From the NCBI RefSeq assembly GCF_001553785.1, contig NZ_LOJP01000001.1, positions 979,657-1,043,656 on the forward strand: DNA of 64,000 nucleotides, given 5' to 3'. The notes under the pieces are model-generated. The model was not told the DNA's origin, did not search any database, and worked only from the letters and a program-made list of their open reading frames with translations. Numbering within the stretch: position 1 is the stretch's first letter; the number at the start of each line of letters is the position of its first letter. Of this stretch, positions 1 through 10,300 are shown piece by piece. Source of the DNA: Actinoplanes sp. TFC3 (GTDB lineage: Bacteria > Actinomycetota > Actinomycetes > Mycobacteriales > Micromonosporaceae). A program made the translations under genes and the position numbers.

Positions 1-962
<962 letters not shown>

Positions 963-965
963 TGG

Positions 966-2546
966 TTACTTCGTCTGCTGGTTACCCAGCCCGCTGACCC
1001 AGTCCACGTAGTCCTCGTCCTTGCGCTTGCGCAGCCCGAACCGGCTCTTGCTGCCGCCCTGCTCGGGCAGGATCGTGGCCGGATCGGTGACCGGCGGCGC
1101 GATGGGCCGGGAAAGCCGAGGAGTGGTGCCGGCGGGATCAACCGGCGGCGAAGACCAGGAAGCGGTGCCGCCAGGATCGATCGGCGGCGACACCCGCGGC
1201 GGGGCGGTTGCTGCTCGTGGGGAAGAGGCGGAAGTGGTCTGCGGTAGCGGCGTCGAGGGCTGCGGTTGCGGCAGGGGCGCGCTGATCGGCGTGGGCTCCG
1301 GAACCAGCGGCCCCGGAGTAAATGGCGCTGGAGTGGGTGTCCGGTCCGAGGCGGGAGCCCGGGTCACCGCAGGCGCCTGATTCGCGGCCGGCCGACCCGC
1401 CGGCGGGCGGGCTGGGGGCGCGGACTCGACAGGCGCGTGGGCGGCGGCGTGCTGCACGACTTCCGGGGGCAGTGGCCGTACGGCAGGCTCGGGCACGTAG
1501 GGCGGCGTGCTCTCCCGCTTCGGTGCGTTCACGCCCGGCTGCGGCTCGTAGCCGCGCTTGGGTTCGTTGCCGCGCGAGAACCCGTCGTACGGCTTGGGCT
1601 CGTCCTTGGTGTATTCGCCCAGCGCGACGCTGTTCTCCGCCGGCCGCTCAGCCGCGACGGCCGGCTCGGGCGTCGCGGCCGCCTCCTCGCCCACCGGAGG
1701 CCTGCGCAGCACCGCAGCCAGCACCGAGCCGAGCACCCCGGCCCCGGTAGCCGTCATCGCGGCCCAGTACGGCGTCATCTGGTAACGGTCGGCGCCCGCT
1801 CCCGGGCCGGCGATCAGGTACGAGATCGTCAGCAGAGCCGGTCCGGGCAGGCCGGCCAGGGCGATGGTCAGCATCGGCAGGTCGCGGCGGCGGGCCACCC
1901 AGCCGACCAGTGCACCGGCCAGCAGGGCCAGCGCAGGCATCGTGGCCAGCGCGGTTCGCTGGGTCACCGACGTTGACAGCAGGGTCGTGTCGAGCACCCC
2001 CAGTCGCACGGCCGGAAGGGGATCGCTCGGCGCAAGTGATGGCGCCACCGAGACCACCGCGAGCACCCCGGCCGCGATGCTCACCGCCGTCAGGCTCCAC
2101 CGGGCTACCGCCTGCGTCAGCGCACCCCACGCCGCGAATACGCCGATGAACGCGCCCAGCCCGGAACAGATGGCGATCACCACGACCGCGTCGACGCCGG
2201 CGATCTGGGCGGTGCGGGCCGGTTGCATGGTGAGCGGGACCACGACGGCGGCTCCGATGGCTGCGGCGAACGACAGCATCAGCTCGGTGCCAACTCCGCC
2301 GCGAGCGGTGGGAGCCCAGCGGCGCAGCAGCCGCGCGCCGAAGACGGCACCGACCACCGCGGCGACCATGGGGAACCAGGCAACCCAGGCTAGCTGCGCG
2401 GTCCACTGGTCACGCGCGGTGATGTCGACGACCCGGGTGAGCCGGACAATGCCCAGCCCGTACGCCAGCCCGAGTTCGCCGGCGCCGGTCAGAGCGCCGA
2501 TACCGAGGGTGGCGAAGAACACCTTGGCCCAGGTCCGAAATGCCAT
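966..2546 (-). CDS. Eight-helix membrane protein with long proline-rich cytoplasmic tail
   Basis: The 526-residue protein has about eight hydrophobic helices (roughly residues 9-33, 52-73, 87-107, 119-140, 150-170, 199-218, 223-247, 259-280). A tail of about 240 residues follows, very rich in Pro, Ala, Glu and Thr, and ends in a basic patch (SRFGLRKRKDED). I do not recognise a catalytic motif; it resembles uncharacterised actinobacterial membrane proteins. A TAACCT box lies 7 nt before the ATG, so the mRNA may be leaderless. Its stop is followed, in the same frame, by the RNase-like ORF. Function unknown. Confidence 0.8.
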   Translation of the reverse strand: MAFRTWAKVFFATLGIGALTGAGELGLAYGLGIVRLTRVVDITARDQWTAQLAWVAWFPMVAAVVGAVFGARLLRRWAPTARGGVGTELMLSFAAAIGAAVVVPLTMQPARTAQIAGVDAVVVIAICSGLGAFIGVFAAWGALTQAVARWSLTAVSIAAGVLAVVSVAPSLAPSDPLPAVRLGVLDTTLLSTSVTQRTALATMPALALLAGALVGWVARRRDLPMLTIALAGLPGPALLTISYLIAGPGAGADRYQMTPYWAAMTATGAGVLGSVLAAVLRRPPVGEEAAATPEPAVAAERPAENSVALGEYTKDEPKPYDGFSRGNEPKRGYEPQPGVNAPKRESTPPYVPEPAVRPLPPEVVQHAAAHAPVESAPPARPPAGRPAANQAPAVTRAPASDRTPTPAPFTPGPLVPEPTPISAPLPQPQPSTPLPQTTSASSPRAATAPPRVSPPIDPGGTASWSSPPVDPAGTTPRLSRPIAPPVTDPATILPEQGGSKSRFGLRKRKDEDYVDWVSGLGNQQTK

Positions 2547-2598
2547 GGTGGGCAGGTTACGGAATGCGCCCCGGTGACCGCCAGTCCGGACGGTGGTT

Positions 2599-2636
2599 CT
2601 TAAGGCTGGCCAAAATCGCAGTTGGCCAACCTTAAG
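2599..2636. repeat. Large inverted repeat (15-nt arms, 8-nt loop)
   Basis: The arms at 2599-2613 and 2622-2636 pair at 14 of 15 positions (CTTAAGG.TGGCCAA). It lies 28 bp beyond the stop of the LLM oxidoreductase and 53 bp upstream of the start of the membrane-protein gene, both on the minus strand. It could terminate the first transcript or be an operator for the second. No U-run follows on the minus strand, so an operator or a simple mRNA-end hairpin are both possible. Confidence 0.6.
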
Positions 2637-2664
2637 TTGATCGATGTCAACTGTATACGCAGCG

Positions 2665-3606
2665 TTACAGCTGACCGGCGTAGGGCAGCACCTCGGCGGC
2701 GATCAAGTCGACCAGATCCAGGTCGGACACGTCGATCACGCGGACGTGGGCCCGGGTCGCCCCGATGGCAGCGAGCTCCCCCAACCGCTGGACGAGCGCC
2801 GCGGGTGAGCCGATCACCGGGTCCTCCGGCGGCAGCGCGCTCGGTGCGTGCAGCGGTGCCGCGCGATGGGCGGCCTCCGCGTCGGTGCGTCCGATCGCCG
2901 CGACCACGCCGGCCGAGAAGGTCATCGGTCGATCGGCGGGGCGCCCGTGCTCGGCGCAGGCCCGGCGTACCCGGTCGAAGGCCACCGCCGTTTCCGCTAC
3001 CGCCTTGAACGGGACGTTGTACTCGTCGGCGAAGCGGGCGGCCAGTTCGGGCGTGCGCCTGGGTCCCTTGCCGCCTACCAGCACCGGCGGGCCGGGCCGC
3101 TGCACCGGCTTGGGTAGCGCGGGGGCGTCCAGCAGGCGATAGAACTGGCCGTCGTGGGAGAACCGCTCTCCGTCCGGCGTGGCCCACAGCCCGGTGATGA
3201 TCGCTAGTTGTTCGGCCATCCGGTCGAATCGCTCCCCGACTGCAGGAAACGGGATGCCGTACGAGGTGTGCTCGCGCTCGAACCAGCCCGCCCCCATGCC
3301 GAGCTCGATCCGCCCGCCGCTCATAGCGTCCACCTGGGCCACCATGATCGCCAGTGGGCCGGGCAGCCGGAAGGTCACCGAGTTGACCAGCGTGCCCAGT
3401 CGCAGCCGGGTCGTCTCACGGGCCAGCCCGGCCAGCGTGAGCCAGGCGTCGGTGGGCCCGGGCAGCCCGGAATCGGCGCCCATCGCCTGGTAGTGGTCGG
3501 CGCGGAAGAACCCGTCGAAGCCCGCGTCCTCGGCGTGCCGGGCCAGCCGGAGCTGATCGTCGTAGGTGGCGCCGCGATGAGGCTCGATGAACAAAGTGAC
3601 TCGCAT
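2665..3606 (-). CDS. LLM-class (F420-dependent-type) flavin oxidoreductase
   Basis: The predicted 313-residue protein begins MRVTLFIEPHRG and shows typical luciferase-like monooxygenase features: the N-terminal strand, ARHAEDAGFDGFFRADHY, LGTLVNSVTFRLPGPLA, and GGRIELGMGAGWFEREH (the GxGxGWxxxEH turn of this class). Family members reduce or oxidise organic substrates with F420 or FMN; the substrate cannot be told here. The ATG at 3606 is preferred over an upstream in-frame start because AGGA lies 7 nt before it. It is monocistronic and divergent from the ABC importer genes. Confidence 0.88.
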   Translation of the reverse strand: MRVTLFIEPHRGATYDDQLRLARHAEDAGFDGFFRADHYQAMGADSGLPGPTDAWLTLAGLARETTRLRLGTLVNSVTFRLPGPLAIMVAQVDAMSGGRIELGMGAGWFEREHTSYGIPFPAVGERFDRMAEQLAIITGLWATPDGERFSHDGQFYRLLDAPALPKPVQRPGPPVLVGGKGPRRTPELAARFADEYNVPFKAVAETAVAFDRVRRACAEHGRPADRPMTFSAGVVAAIGRTDAEAAHRAAPLHAPSALPPEDPVIGSPAALVQRLGELAAIGATRAHVRVIDVSDLDLVDLIAAEVLPYAGQL

Positions 3607-3772
3607 AAACGTCCTGGAACTCGTCAATCGATCGGGTGACAACGACGGTGGTAACTGTCCGCACAGGCTAGCGTGCTTCGCGGTGATATCGATGATCGCC
3701 TAGCGTCGCCGTACGATTACGCTGCGATTCAGTCCTCCACCTCCACACCCCCCTCGGTTGGGAAGGACCACA

Positions 3773-4816
3773 GTGCAAAGAAGACAATTCCTTCGTACGC
3801 TCACGGGTGCCGCGCTGGCTACCACGCTGGCCGCAGCCGGTTGCAGCGACGACTCCGACGAGCCGGGCAGTGACTCCGGCGGGTCGCAGGGGCTGGAGCG
3901 GATCACGTACCTGACCTCGTTCGGCACCTTCGGCCGCGACTCCTACGCCTACGTGGCAAAGGAGAAGGGCTACTTCCGCGACGCCGGCTTCGACGTGGAG
4001 ATCAAGCCCGGCAACGGCAGCCTCGAGAACGTCAAGGCCGTGGTGGGCGGTCAGGCCCAGTTCACCCCGATCGACCTGACCGGTGGCCTGCTGGCCGCGG
4101 GCGGTGCCAACGGCCAGGCCAAGGTCGCCGGCTTCACCTCGGTCGCGGCGATCCAGCAGCGCACCATGGCGGCGATCATGTCGCTGGACGGGTACGGGAT
4201 CTCCTCGCCCAAGGATCTTGAGGGCAAGACCATCGCCGACACCCCGGGTTCGGTGGTCCGCAACCTGTTCCCCACCTACGCCAAGCTGGCCGATGTGGAC
4301 TCCAGCAGGGTCAGCTTCGTCAACGGCAACGCCCAGACGCTGTTCGGCACGCTGGCCCAGCACAAGGTCGACGGCATCGGTCAGTTCGTGGTCGGCAAGC
4401 CCACCATCGAAAGCATCGCCAAGAAACCCGCGGTGCTGCTGCCGTACAGCGATGTCCTGCAGGATCTGTACGGCAACGTGCTGATCACCAGCAGCAAGTA
4501 CGCCCAGGACAACCCGGACAAGGTCAAGAAGTTCAGCGCGGCCCTGCTCAAGGGGCTGGACGACGCGATCACCAAGCCCGACGAGGCCGGCACGATCCTG
4601 AAGAAGTACGTCGCCACCGCCAACCCCAAGTCGGCGGCCGCGGAACTCACGCTGATGGGCCCGTTCGTGCGCTCGGAGGCGGCCGGCGTGTCGGTCGGCG
4701 CGCTGGACAACAAGCGGGTGGCCCGCTGCATCGCGATCCTGCAGGGCTCCGGTCAGATCCCGACCGGTCTCACGCCCGAGGAGGTCATCTCCTTCGACCT
4801 GGTGCCGAATGCATGA
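3773..4816 (+). CDS. NMT1/SsuA-like ABC solute-binding lipoprotein, Tat-type signal
   Basis: This is a periplasmic-type binding protein for a small organic substrate (taurine, sulfonate, nitrate or thiamine-precursor class). The GTG start at 3773 has GGAAGGA 5 nt upstream. The N-terminus carries a twin-arginine motif (RRQFLR), a hydrophobic stretch and a lipobox (LAAAGC), so it is probably exported folded and lipid-anchored. The mature part has the family pattern YVAKEKGYFRDAGFDVEI and a DTPGSVVRNLFP-type hinge. It overlaps the following permease by 8 nt. Being near thiC is suggestive of HMP uptake, but I see no TPP riboswitch in the 165-bp upstream region and no ATPase gene next to the pair. 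Confidence 0.88.
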   Translation: MQRRQFLRTLTGAALATTLAAAGCSDDSDEPGSDSGGSQGLERITYLTSFGTFGRDSYAYVAKEKGYFRDAGFDVEIKPGNGSLENVKAVVGGQAQFTPIDLTGGLLAAGGANGQAKVAGFTSVAAIQQRTMAAIMSLDGYGISSPKDLEGKTIADTPGSVVRNLFPTYAKLADVDSSRVSFVNGNAQTLFGTLAQHKVDGIGQFVVGKPTIESIAKKPAVLLPYSDVLQDLYGNVLITSSKYAQDNPDKVKKFSAALLKGLDDAITKPDEAGTILKKYVATANPKSAAAELTLMGPFVRSEAAGVSVGALDNKRVARCIAILQGSGQIPTGLTPEEVISFDLVPNA

Positions 4817-5600
4817 TGCGCCGGTAAGCACCCGGAGCCGCCTGCTGCCGCTGGTCGCGTGGCCGCTGCTCGGGCTGGTGTTCGCCATCGGGGTGTGGTG
4901 GGCCGCCACCAAGGTGTTCGCGGTCAACCCGGTGGTGCTCCCGGCGCCCTCGGACGTGGCCGACGGCTTCGGGCGCTTCGCCGGCACCCTGGCCACCGAG
5001 ACCTGGCACACCGCCATGGCGACGCTGCTCGGCTTCGTGCTCTCGGTGGCGGCCGGGGTGCTGCTCGGTATCGCGATCGCCGCCTGGCGCCCGTTCGAGC
5101 GGATGTTCGCGCCGCTGCTGGTGGCGTTCAACGCGGTGCCCAAGGTGGCACTGGCTCCGCTGATGCTGATCTGGTTCGGCTATGGACGTATCCCTGTGCT
5201 CGCCATGGCGTTCATGGTCTGTTTCTTTCCCATCGTGTTGTCCACAGCGACCGGCCTGACCAGCACGCCCGCGGAACTGGCGGAAATGGTCAGAGCAATG
5301 AGCGCGACCTGGTCGCAGACGTTCTGGCGGGTGCGCCTGCCGTCCGCTCTCCCGCAGATCTTCGTGGGGCTCAAGGTGGGCCTGCCGCTCGCGGTGATCG
5401 GCGTCGTCGTCGGCGAGATGCAGTACGGCGAAAGCGGCCTCGGCATGATCATTGTGCAGACCAGTGGTCAGGGTGACACCCCTACCTCGTTCGCTGCCAT
5501 CGTGCTGCTGGCCGTGCTCAGCATCGTGTTGTATTACCTGCTGTCGTTGATCGAGCGGCTGACCTTGCCGTGGGTGCGGGCGACGACCTCGGTGCGGTGA
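4809..5600 (+). CDS. ABC transporter permease, SsuC/TauC/ThiX type
   Basis: The 263-residue inner-membrane permease has about six helices and the cytoplasmic EAA loop (RAMSATWSQTFWRVRLPSALP region, residues about 161-181) that docks an ATPase. It starts within the binding-protein gene (ATG at 4809, stop of the former at 4814-4816), which indicates translational coupling. The matching ATP-binding subunit is missing: the next gene is on the other strand and belongs to another family. The importer must borrow an ATPase encoded elsewhere or be non-functional. Confidence 0.9.
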   Translation: MHDAPVSTRSRLLPLVAWPLLGLVFAIGVWWAATKVFAVNPVVLPAPSDVADGFGRFAGTLATETWHTAMATLLGFVLSVAAGVLLGIAIAAWRPFERMFAPLLVAFNAVPKVALAPLMLIWFGYGRIPVLAMAFMVCFFPIVLSTATGLTSTPAELAEMVRAMSATWSQTFWRVRLPSALPQIFVGLKVGLPLAVIGVVVGEMQYGESGLGMIIVQTSGQGDTPTSFAAIVLLAVLSIVLYYLLSLIERLTLPWVRATTSVR

Positions 5601-5608
5601 GACAGCAA

Positions 5609-5637
5609 GGGCGCCGGACCCAGCGGATCCGGCGCCC
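5609..5637. terminator. Hairpin between convergent transporter genes
   Basis: There is a perfect 10-bp stem (GGGCGCCGGA at 5609-5618 with TCCGGCGCCC at 5628-5637) around a 9-nt loop, only 8 bp after the permease stop and 16 bp from the convergent lipoprotein stop. No U-tract is present, which is usual for GC-rich actinobacteria. It probably serves both directions. Confidence 0.75.
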
Positions 5638-5653
5638 TGATGGGACAGGCGGG

Positions 5654-6832
5654 TCAGCTCAGCAGCCGCCAGCGACCGCTGCGCGCGACCAGCAGGGTGA
5701 GCGCCTGCGGCATGAGCCCGGAATGGTTGTCCGGAGTGATCCGGATCGGGCCGGAGAAGCCGTCGGTCTGCGAGGTCTCCAACACGTCGCGGATGCGCTG
5801 GCGATCCGAGCCGGCCCGCACCACCGCGTCGGCGATCAGGCCAACCGCGTCGGCACCGAAGGAGGCAACGCCGGAGTAGCTGCCGTACCGGGAGGTGTAA
5901 TCCCGGAACCACTGCTTGCGCGCCGCCTTGGCCGGGGTCGTGGCGATCACGTCGTCGATCGCGAGCACCTGGGTGAACACCATCGTGGTGCTCTCGGTCG
6001 CCTTGGCAGCCTGCTGCGGCACGAACAGGTCGCCGGCCGCGGCGGCGTCGAAGTAGACGCTGCCCTTGAAGTTCGCCGCCTTGGCCGCGGTGACCGCGAG
6101 CGTGGCCTGGTCCGAGCCGGTCAGCACGACCAGCGCGTCGGGCTCGGCGTCGGTCAGCGTGCCCACGCTCTGGGTCACGTCCGTGGCCGTCGGCTTGACC
6201 GTCAGCTGGTTGACGACCGAGATGTCGGCCTTGCCGAGCGCGGCTGCGCCGGAGATCTCGGAGGTCATGTGGCCGAGCGCGTCCTGGCCGTACAGGTTCT
6301 GCGAGGAGAGGATGGCGATCTTCTTCTTCTTGAGCCGCACCAGTTCCGAGGTCAGCGCCGCGGCACTGTCGGCGCTGTTGGGGCCGATTTTGAAGACGTA
6401 CCGCCGGCTCTCCACCGGCGTGGCCACCTGATCGGAGGCCGCGAGCGCGATGGTCGGGATCTTCTTGTCGTTGACGGTCTTGGCCGCGCTCACCACGCAC
6501 TCGTCGCAGTCACCGGTGATCAAGGCGGCGACCTGCGAGTCATCGGCGAAGGTGCTGATGTTGCGCAGCGAGGTCTGCGGGTCCGAGCGGTTGTCCTGGA
6601 TGCGCAGCACGAGGTTGTTGCTGCCAAGCTCGCCGGACGCGTTGATCTGCTCGACGCGCAGCTGCAGGGCGCGGGCGTAGGCCGCGTCCACCGCCGAGCC
6701 CGAGGCCAGGTCGGCGCCGATCACGATGTCGGTCTTCGCGGTGGTCTCGCTGCCCGATTCGCAGCCGGCCAGCGCGGTCAGAACGAGCGCCGACGCGGCG
6801 GCGGACGCCGTCAGACGACGGGGGAGCCTCAC
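5654..6832 (-). CDS. Branched-chain amino-acid-type solute-binding lipoprotein
   Basis: The 392-residue protein is a periplasmic-binding-protein fold of the LivJ/amide type (Peripla_BP_6). The signal peptide ends in a lipobox LTALAGC. The mature part has the family order: LQLRVEQINASGE, RNISTFADDSQVAALITGDCDE, a KKKKIAILSSQNLYGQDALGH hinge, and DALVVLTGSDQATLAV. The start is GTG at 6832 with AGGAGG 8 nt upstream. No permease or ATPase genes accompany it. It is divergent from the conservon kinase, so a sensory role with that kinase is possible but only inferred. Confidence 0.87.
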   Translation of the reverse strand: MRLPRRLTASAAASALVLTALAGCESGSETTAKTDIVIGADLASGSAVDAAYARALQLRVEQINASGELGSNNLVLRIQDNRSDPQTSLRNISTFADDSQVAALITGDCDECVVSAAKTVNDKKIPTIALAASDQVATPVESRRYVFKIGPNSADSAAALTSELVRLKKKKIAILSSQNLYGQDALGHMTSEISGAAALGKADISVVNQLTVKPTATDVTQSVGTLTDAEPDALVVLTGSDQATLAVTAAKAANFKGSVYFDAAAAGDLFVPQQAAKATESTTMVFTQVLAIDDVIATTPAKAARKQWFRDYTSRYGSYSGVASFGADAVGLIADAVVRAGSDRQRIRDVLETSQTDGFSGPIRITPDNHSGLMPQALTLLVARSGRWRLLS

Positions 6833-7305
6833 GGGGGGTGCCTCCTATGGCGCGCCAGAAAGGGACCTGAAAGTCCCGGGGATCGCAACGTTGTCCGCTG
6901 TAGACCCACTCAACACGGACAGTACGTCCGTCCAATCGCGCCAAACCTTGCCAACGTGAGGGTGCCTGGTCAAGCTGCGATGAGCGTACGACGCGGGATG
7001 ATCATCTCATATAGTGGTTGGAATCTTGATGGATAGCTGTAATTACGTAAGTACGAAGAGTAGTTGAGTAAACATTTGTGCACGTCAAAGCGTACGGAGT
7101 GTCGATTGTCGACCCAAACGGCTGATTGCTTCCGCGTGATGCAGCCTGTTTCGGGACGATGGCGGGCTTCCCAAACAGATGTGGACTCTGATGAAATCGC
7201 GGCCGTGCCGAGTGGGGCACCTGCCTTGCCGCGGGAGATCGGCTGGGCCCGGCACCGGCGTCCGGGCGGGCGACGAGATGCGGGGATGATCAACGAGGAG
7301 ATGTC
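6833..7305. other. 473-bp divergent intergenic region, AT-rich core
   Basis: The region separates the solute-binding lipoprotein from the conservon. No convincing coding region is seen. The stretch 7000-7085 is strikingly AT-rich for this genome and contains the palindrome TTACGTAA (7043-7050). A second short inverted repeat, GTCGA-TTG-TCGAC, is at 7101-7113. The conservon kinase start has GAGGAG just upstream. The AT-rich patch is the likely site of the divergent promoters, but I cannot place a confident -35/-10 pair. Confidence 0.5.
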
Positions 7306-10300
7306 GTGAGCACCGGATCTTCGACCCAGGCTTCGACCCGTCCCGCCATCGGTCCGGCTCCGGGCAGCGACAGCGAGCCGGTCGGCGAGAACGCCGCGGG
7401 TCAGGGTCGTCGCAGCCGGCTGCCGCGGCTGCAGGACGCCCGCATCCGCTCCAAGCTCGCCCTCATTCTCTTCGTGCCGCTGGTCGCGGTGCTCGCGCTG
7501 GCCACCGTGCGACTCGTCGACGTCGGCAGCCGGGCCGTGGACGCCAGCCGCGTCGAGGACCTCACCCGGTTGTCCACCGACATCTCAGAGCTGACCCAGG
7601 CGTTGCACAACGAGCGGATGTCTGCGGCGCAATACCTGGCTACCCCGGGCACCAAGCCCGAGGCCTACACCGCGCTGATCGCCCAGAGCGACGAGCGGAT
7701 CGTCAAGTACACCACCGACCGCCGCGACCTGGACAACCCGCCGGCCGCGGTCGAGGACCGGCTGGCCCGCATCGACGATCACCTGCGCACGATGGACGCC
7801 ACCCGCAAGAAGATCACCGACCGCGACCAGATCGCGGTGTCCGAGGCGGTCCTGCGCTACGGCGTCGTGATCACCGACCTCGTCGGCTACGGCGAGGTGC
7901 TCAGCCAGTACGCCGGTGAGGGCAAGGTTGCCGACAGCCTGCGCGCGGTGTCCGCCTTCGCCCGGGCCAAGGCCGGCACCGCCGAACAGGAGGCCGTCGC
8001 GTACGCCGCCCGCGTATCCGGCTCAGCCAGCGCCGAACAGCTCTCCGTCTTCACCGCCACCCAGACCAGCCAGCAGGAAGCGCTGGAAAGCTTTTCCCTG
8101 GTGGCCTCGCCCTCGCAGCGCTCGCTGGTCGACCGCACGGTCACCGGTGACGCGGTGAACCTGTCCGACCAGACCGCCGTTCAGCTCAACCGCGGTGACC
8201 CGGTCGCGCCCGAGGACGTCATCAAGTCCATGGGCGCGGTCGTCGACCTGATGCGCTGGGCCGAGCAGCGGCTCGAGTCCGAGGCACTGCAGGAGGCCAC
8301 CGACGAGAGCGCCTCGGTGAGCCGGCAAGCCGCCGTCGAGGCCGGTCTGGTGCTGCTGGTGCTGGTGCTGGCGATCGCCCTGGCGATCATGCTGGCCCGC
8401 TCGCTCAACCAGTCGCTGCGCCGGCTGCGTGAGGGTGCGCTCGCGGTGGCCAACCGCGACCTTCCCGACGCAGTCGCCCGGCTGCGCGACGTGCGCAACA
8501 TCGGCGACGGCGGAGCCGACGACATCCTGCGCCAGGTGAACGACCCGATCCGGCTCGGCAACCGCGACGAGATCGGCCAGGTGGCGCAGGCGTTCAACGT
8601 GGTGCACCGCGAGGCGGTCCGGATCGCGGCCGAGCAGGCCGCGCTGCGCACCAGCGTCTCGGCGATGTTCCTCAACCTGGCCCGCCGCTCGCAGAGCCTG
8701 GTCGACCGGATGATCGGCGAGCTCGACCAGATCGAGCGCGGCGAGGAAGACCCCAAGCGCCTGGCCCAGCTGTTCGAACTCGACCACCTGGCCACCCGGA
8801 TGCGCCGCAACGACGAAAACCTGCTCGTGCTCGCGGGCGCCGACTCCAGCGCCCCGCGCCGCGAGGACGCCCTCGTGGTGGACGCCCTGCGGGCCGCGCA
8901 GTCCGAGGTCGAGCTCTACAACCGCATCGAGTTCGGCACCGTCGACACCGACATCTCGATCACCGCCAACGCCGTCAACGACGTCGTGCGGCTGGTCGCC
9001 GAGCTGCTCGACAACGCCACCCGCTTCTCCCCGCCGAACACGGTGGTGGTCGCCGACGGGCGCCGCATCCGCGACTACGTGGTGATCCAGGTCGAGGACC
9101 GCGGGCTGGGCATGTCCGAGGAACAGATGGACAGCCTCAACCGCCGGCTCGCCGAGCCGCCGGACGTGGACGTCGCGGCCTTCCGGTTGATGGGCCTGGC
9201 CGTGGTCAGCCGGCTGGCCGGGCGCTACGGCATCCGCGTGGAGCTGCGGGCGAACATGGAGGGCGGCACGGTCGCCCAGGTGATCTTGCCCAACAGCATC
9301 GTGGAGCTGCCGGGCAACCGGCCGCTGGACCCGCCGCCGCGCGGGGGCCGTCAGTTCGACCCGGTGCCGGTCGGCTGGAACGATGCGACGCCGCTCGGGC
9401 GCACCGGCACGGCCACCGCGACGCTGCCGGCCATCTCACCCGAGCCGTGGCAGCAGCGCTCGGACGACTTCGCCCGAGCCGGTTCCGCTGGCATCTCGGC
9501 GCCGCAGCCGGACCTTCCGCCGCACCCGCTGCTGCCCGCGGCTCCGTCGCAGCAGCCCGCCCGGCCGATGTCGCCGGCCGCACCGCCGCGGCTCAGCGAG
9601 GTGTTCCCGACCCCGAACCGCCCGGCTCTGCCGAAGCGGGGAATGGAAGAGCGGCCCGCGCTGCCCACCCGGGTCACCCCGCCGGCGCAGCCCGAGCCGG
9701 CCGCGGCCCTGCCGGCCTACGAGGCAGCAACGAGTTCGCCCACGATGGCGTACCCGACGATGCAGCAGCGGCCCGCCGCCGACCTGCAGGCCGCACCCCC
9801 GGCCGCGGACGGCTGGGGATCCGCGCTCGCGGCGATGCCCCCGGCACCGCCGCCCGCCGTGCCGCGCAGCGATGACCGGGCCGAAGCCGCGCCGATCTTC
9901 CTGCAGATGCAGCAGAGCTGGTTCAAGGGCCAGTCCGAGGACTCGGCCAACGAGGAGTGGAGCATGCCGACAGCGGGCTACGCCCCACCACCGAATCAGT
10001 CGAACGGCATGGGCGGCGCTGCCCAGTCCGTGTCGGCTCCGCCCGCACCGGCTCCCGCGGCCGCTGTCGCGGCCCCGGCGCCCGTCACCCCCGCGGCCCC
10101 GGCGTCCCCAGCGCCGGCCGCGGCCCGCGCCGCAAACGCGGGGCAGAATGGATCGCGATCGGCGCAAGCCGGTCCGGACAGCGGCACGCAGAACGTTCCC
10201 CGGCAGCGCCGATCTGCCGAGGAAGCCTGGCGTACCGCCGCCGATGAAGGATGGCAGCGTGCGATGGCGGCGGCGGAACCCACCGTCACCGACACCACCC

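Noticed and set aside
3607..3772. TPP riboswitch before the NMT1-type importer near thiC
   Set aside because: No CUGAGA or ACCUGA thi-box elements are seen in the region.
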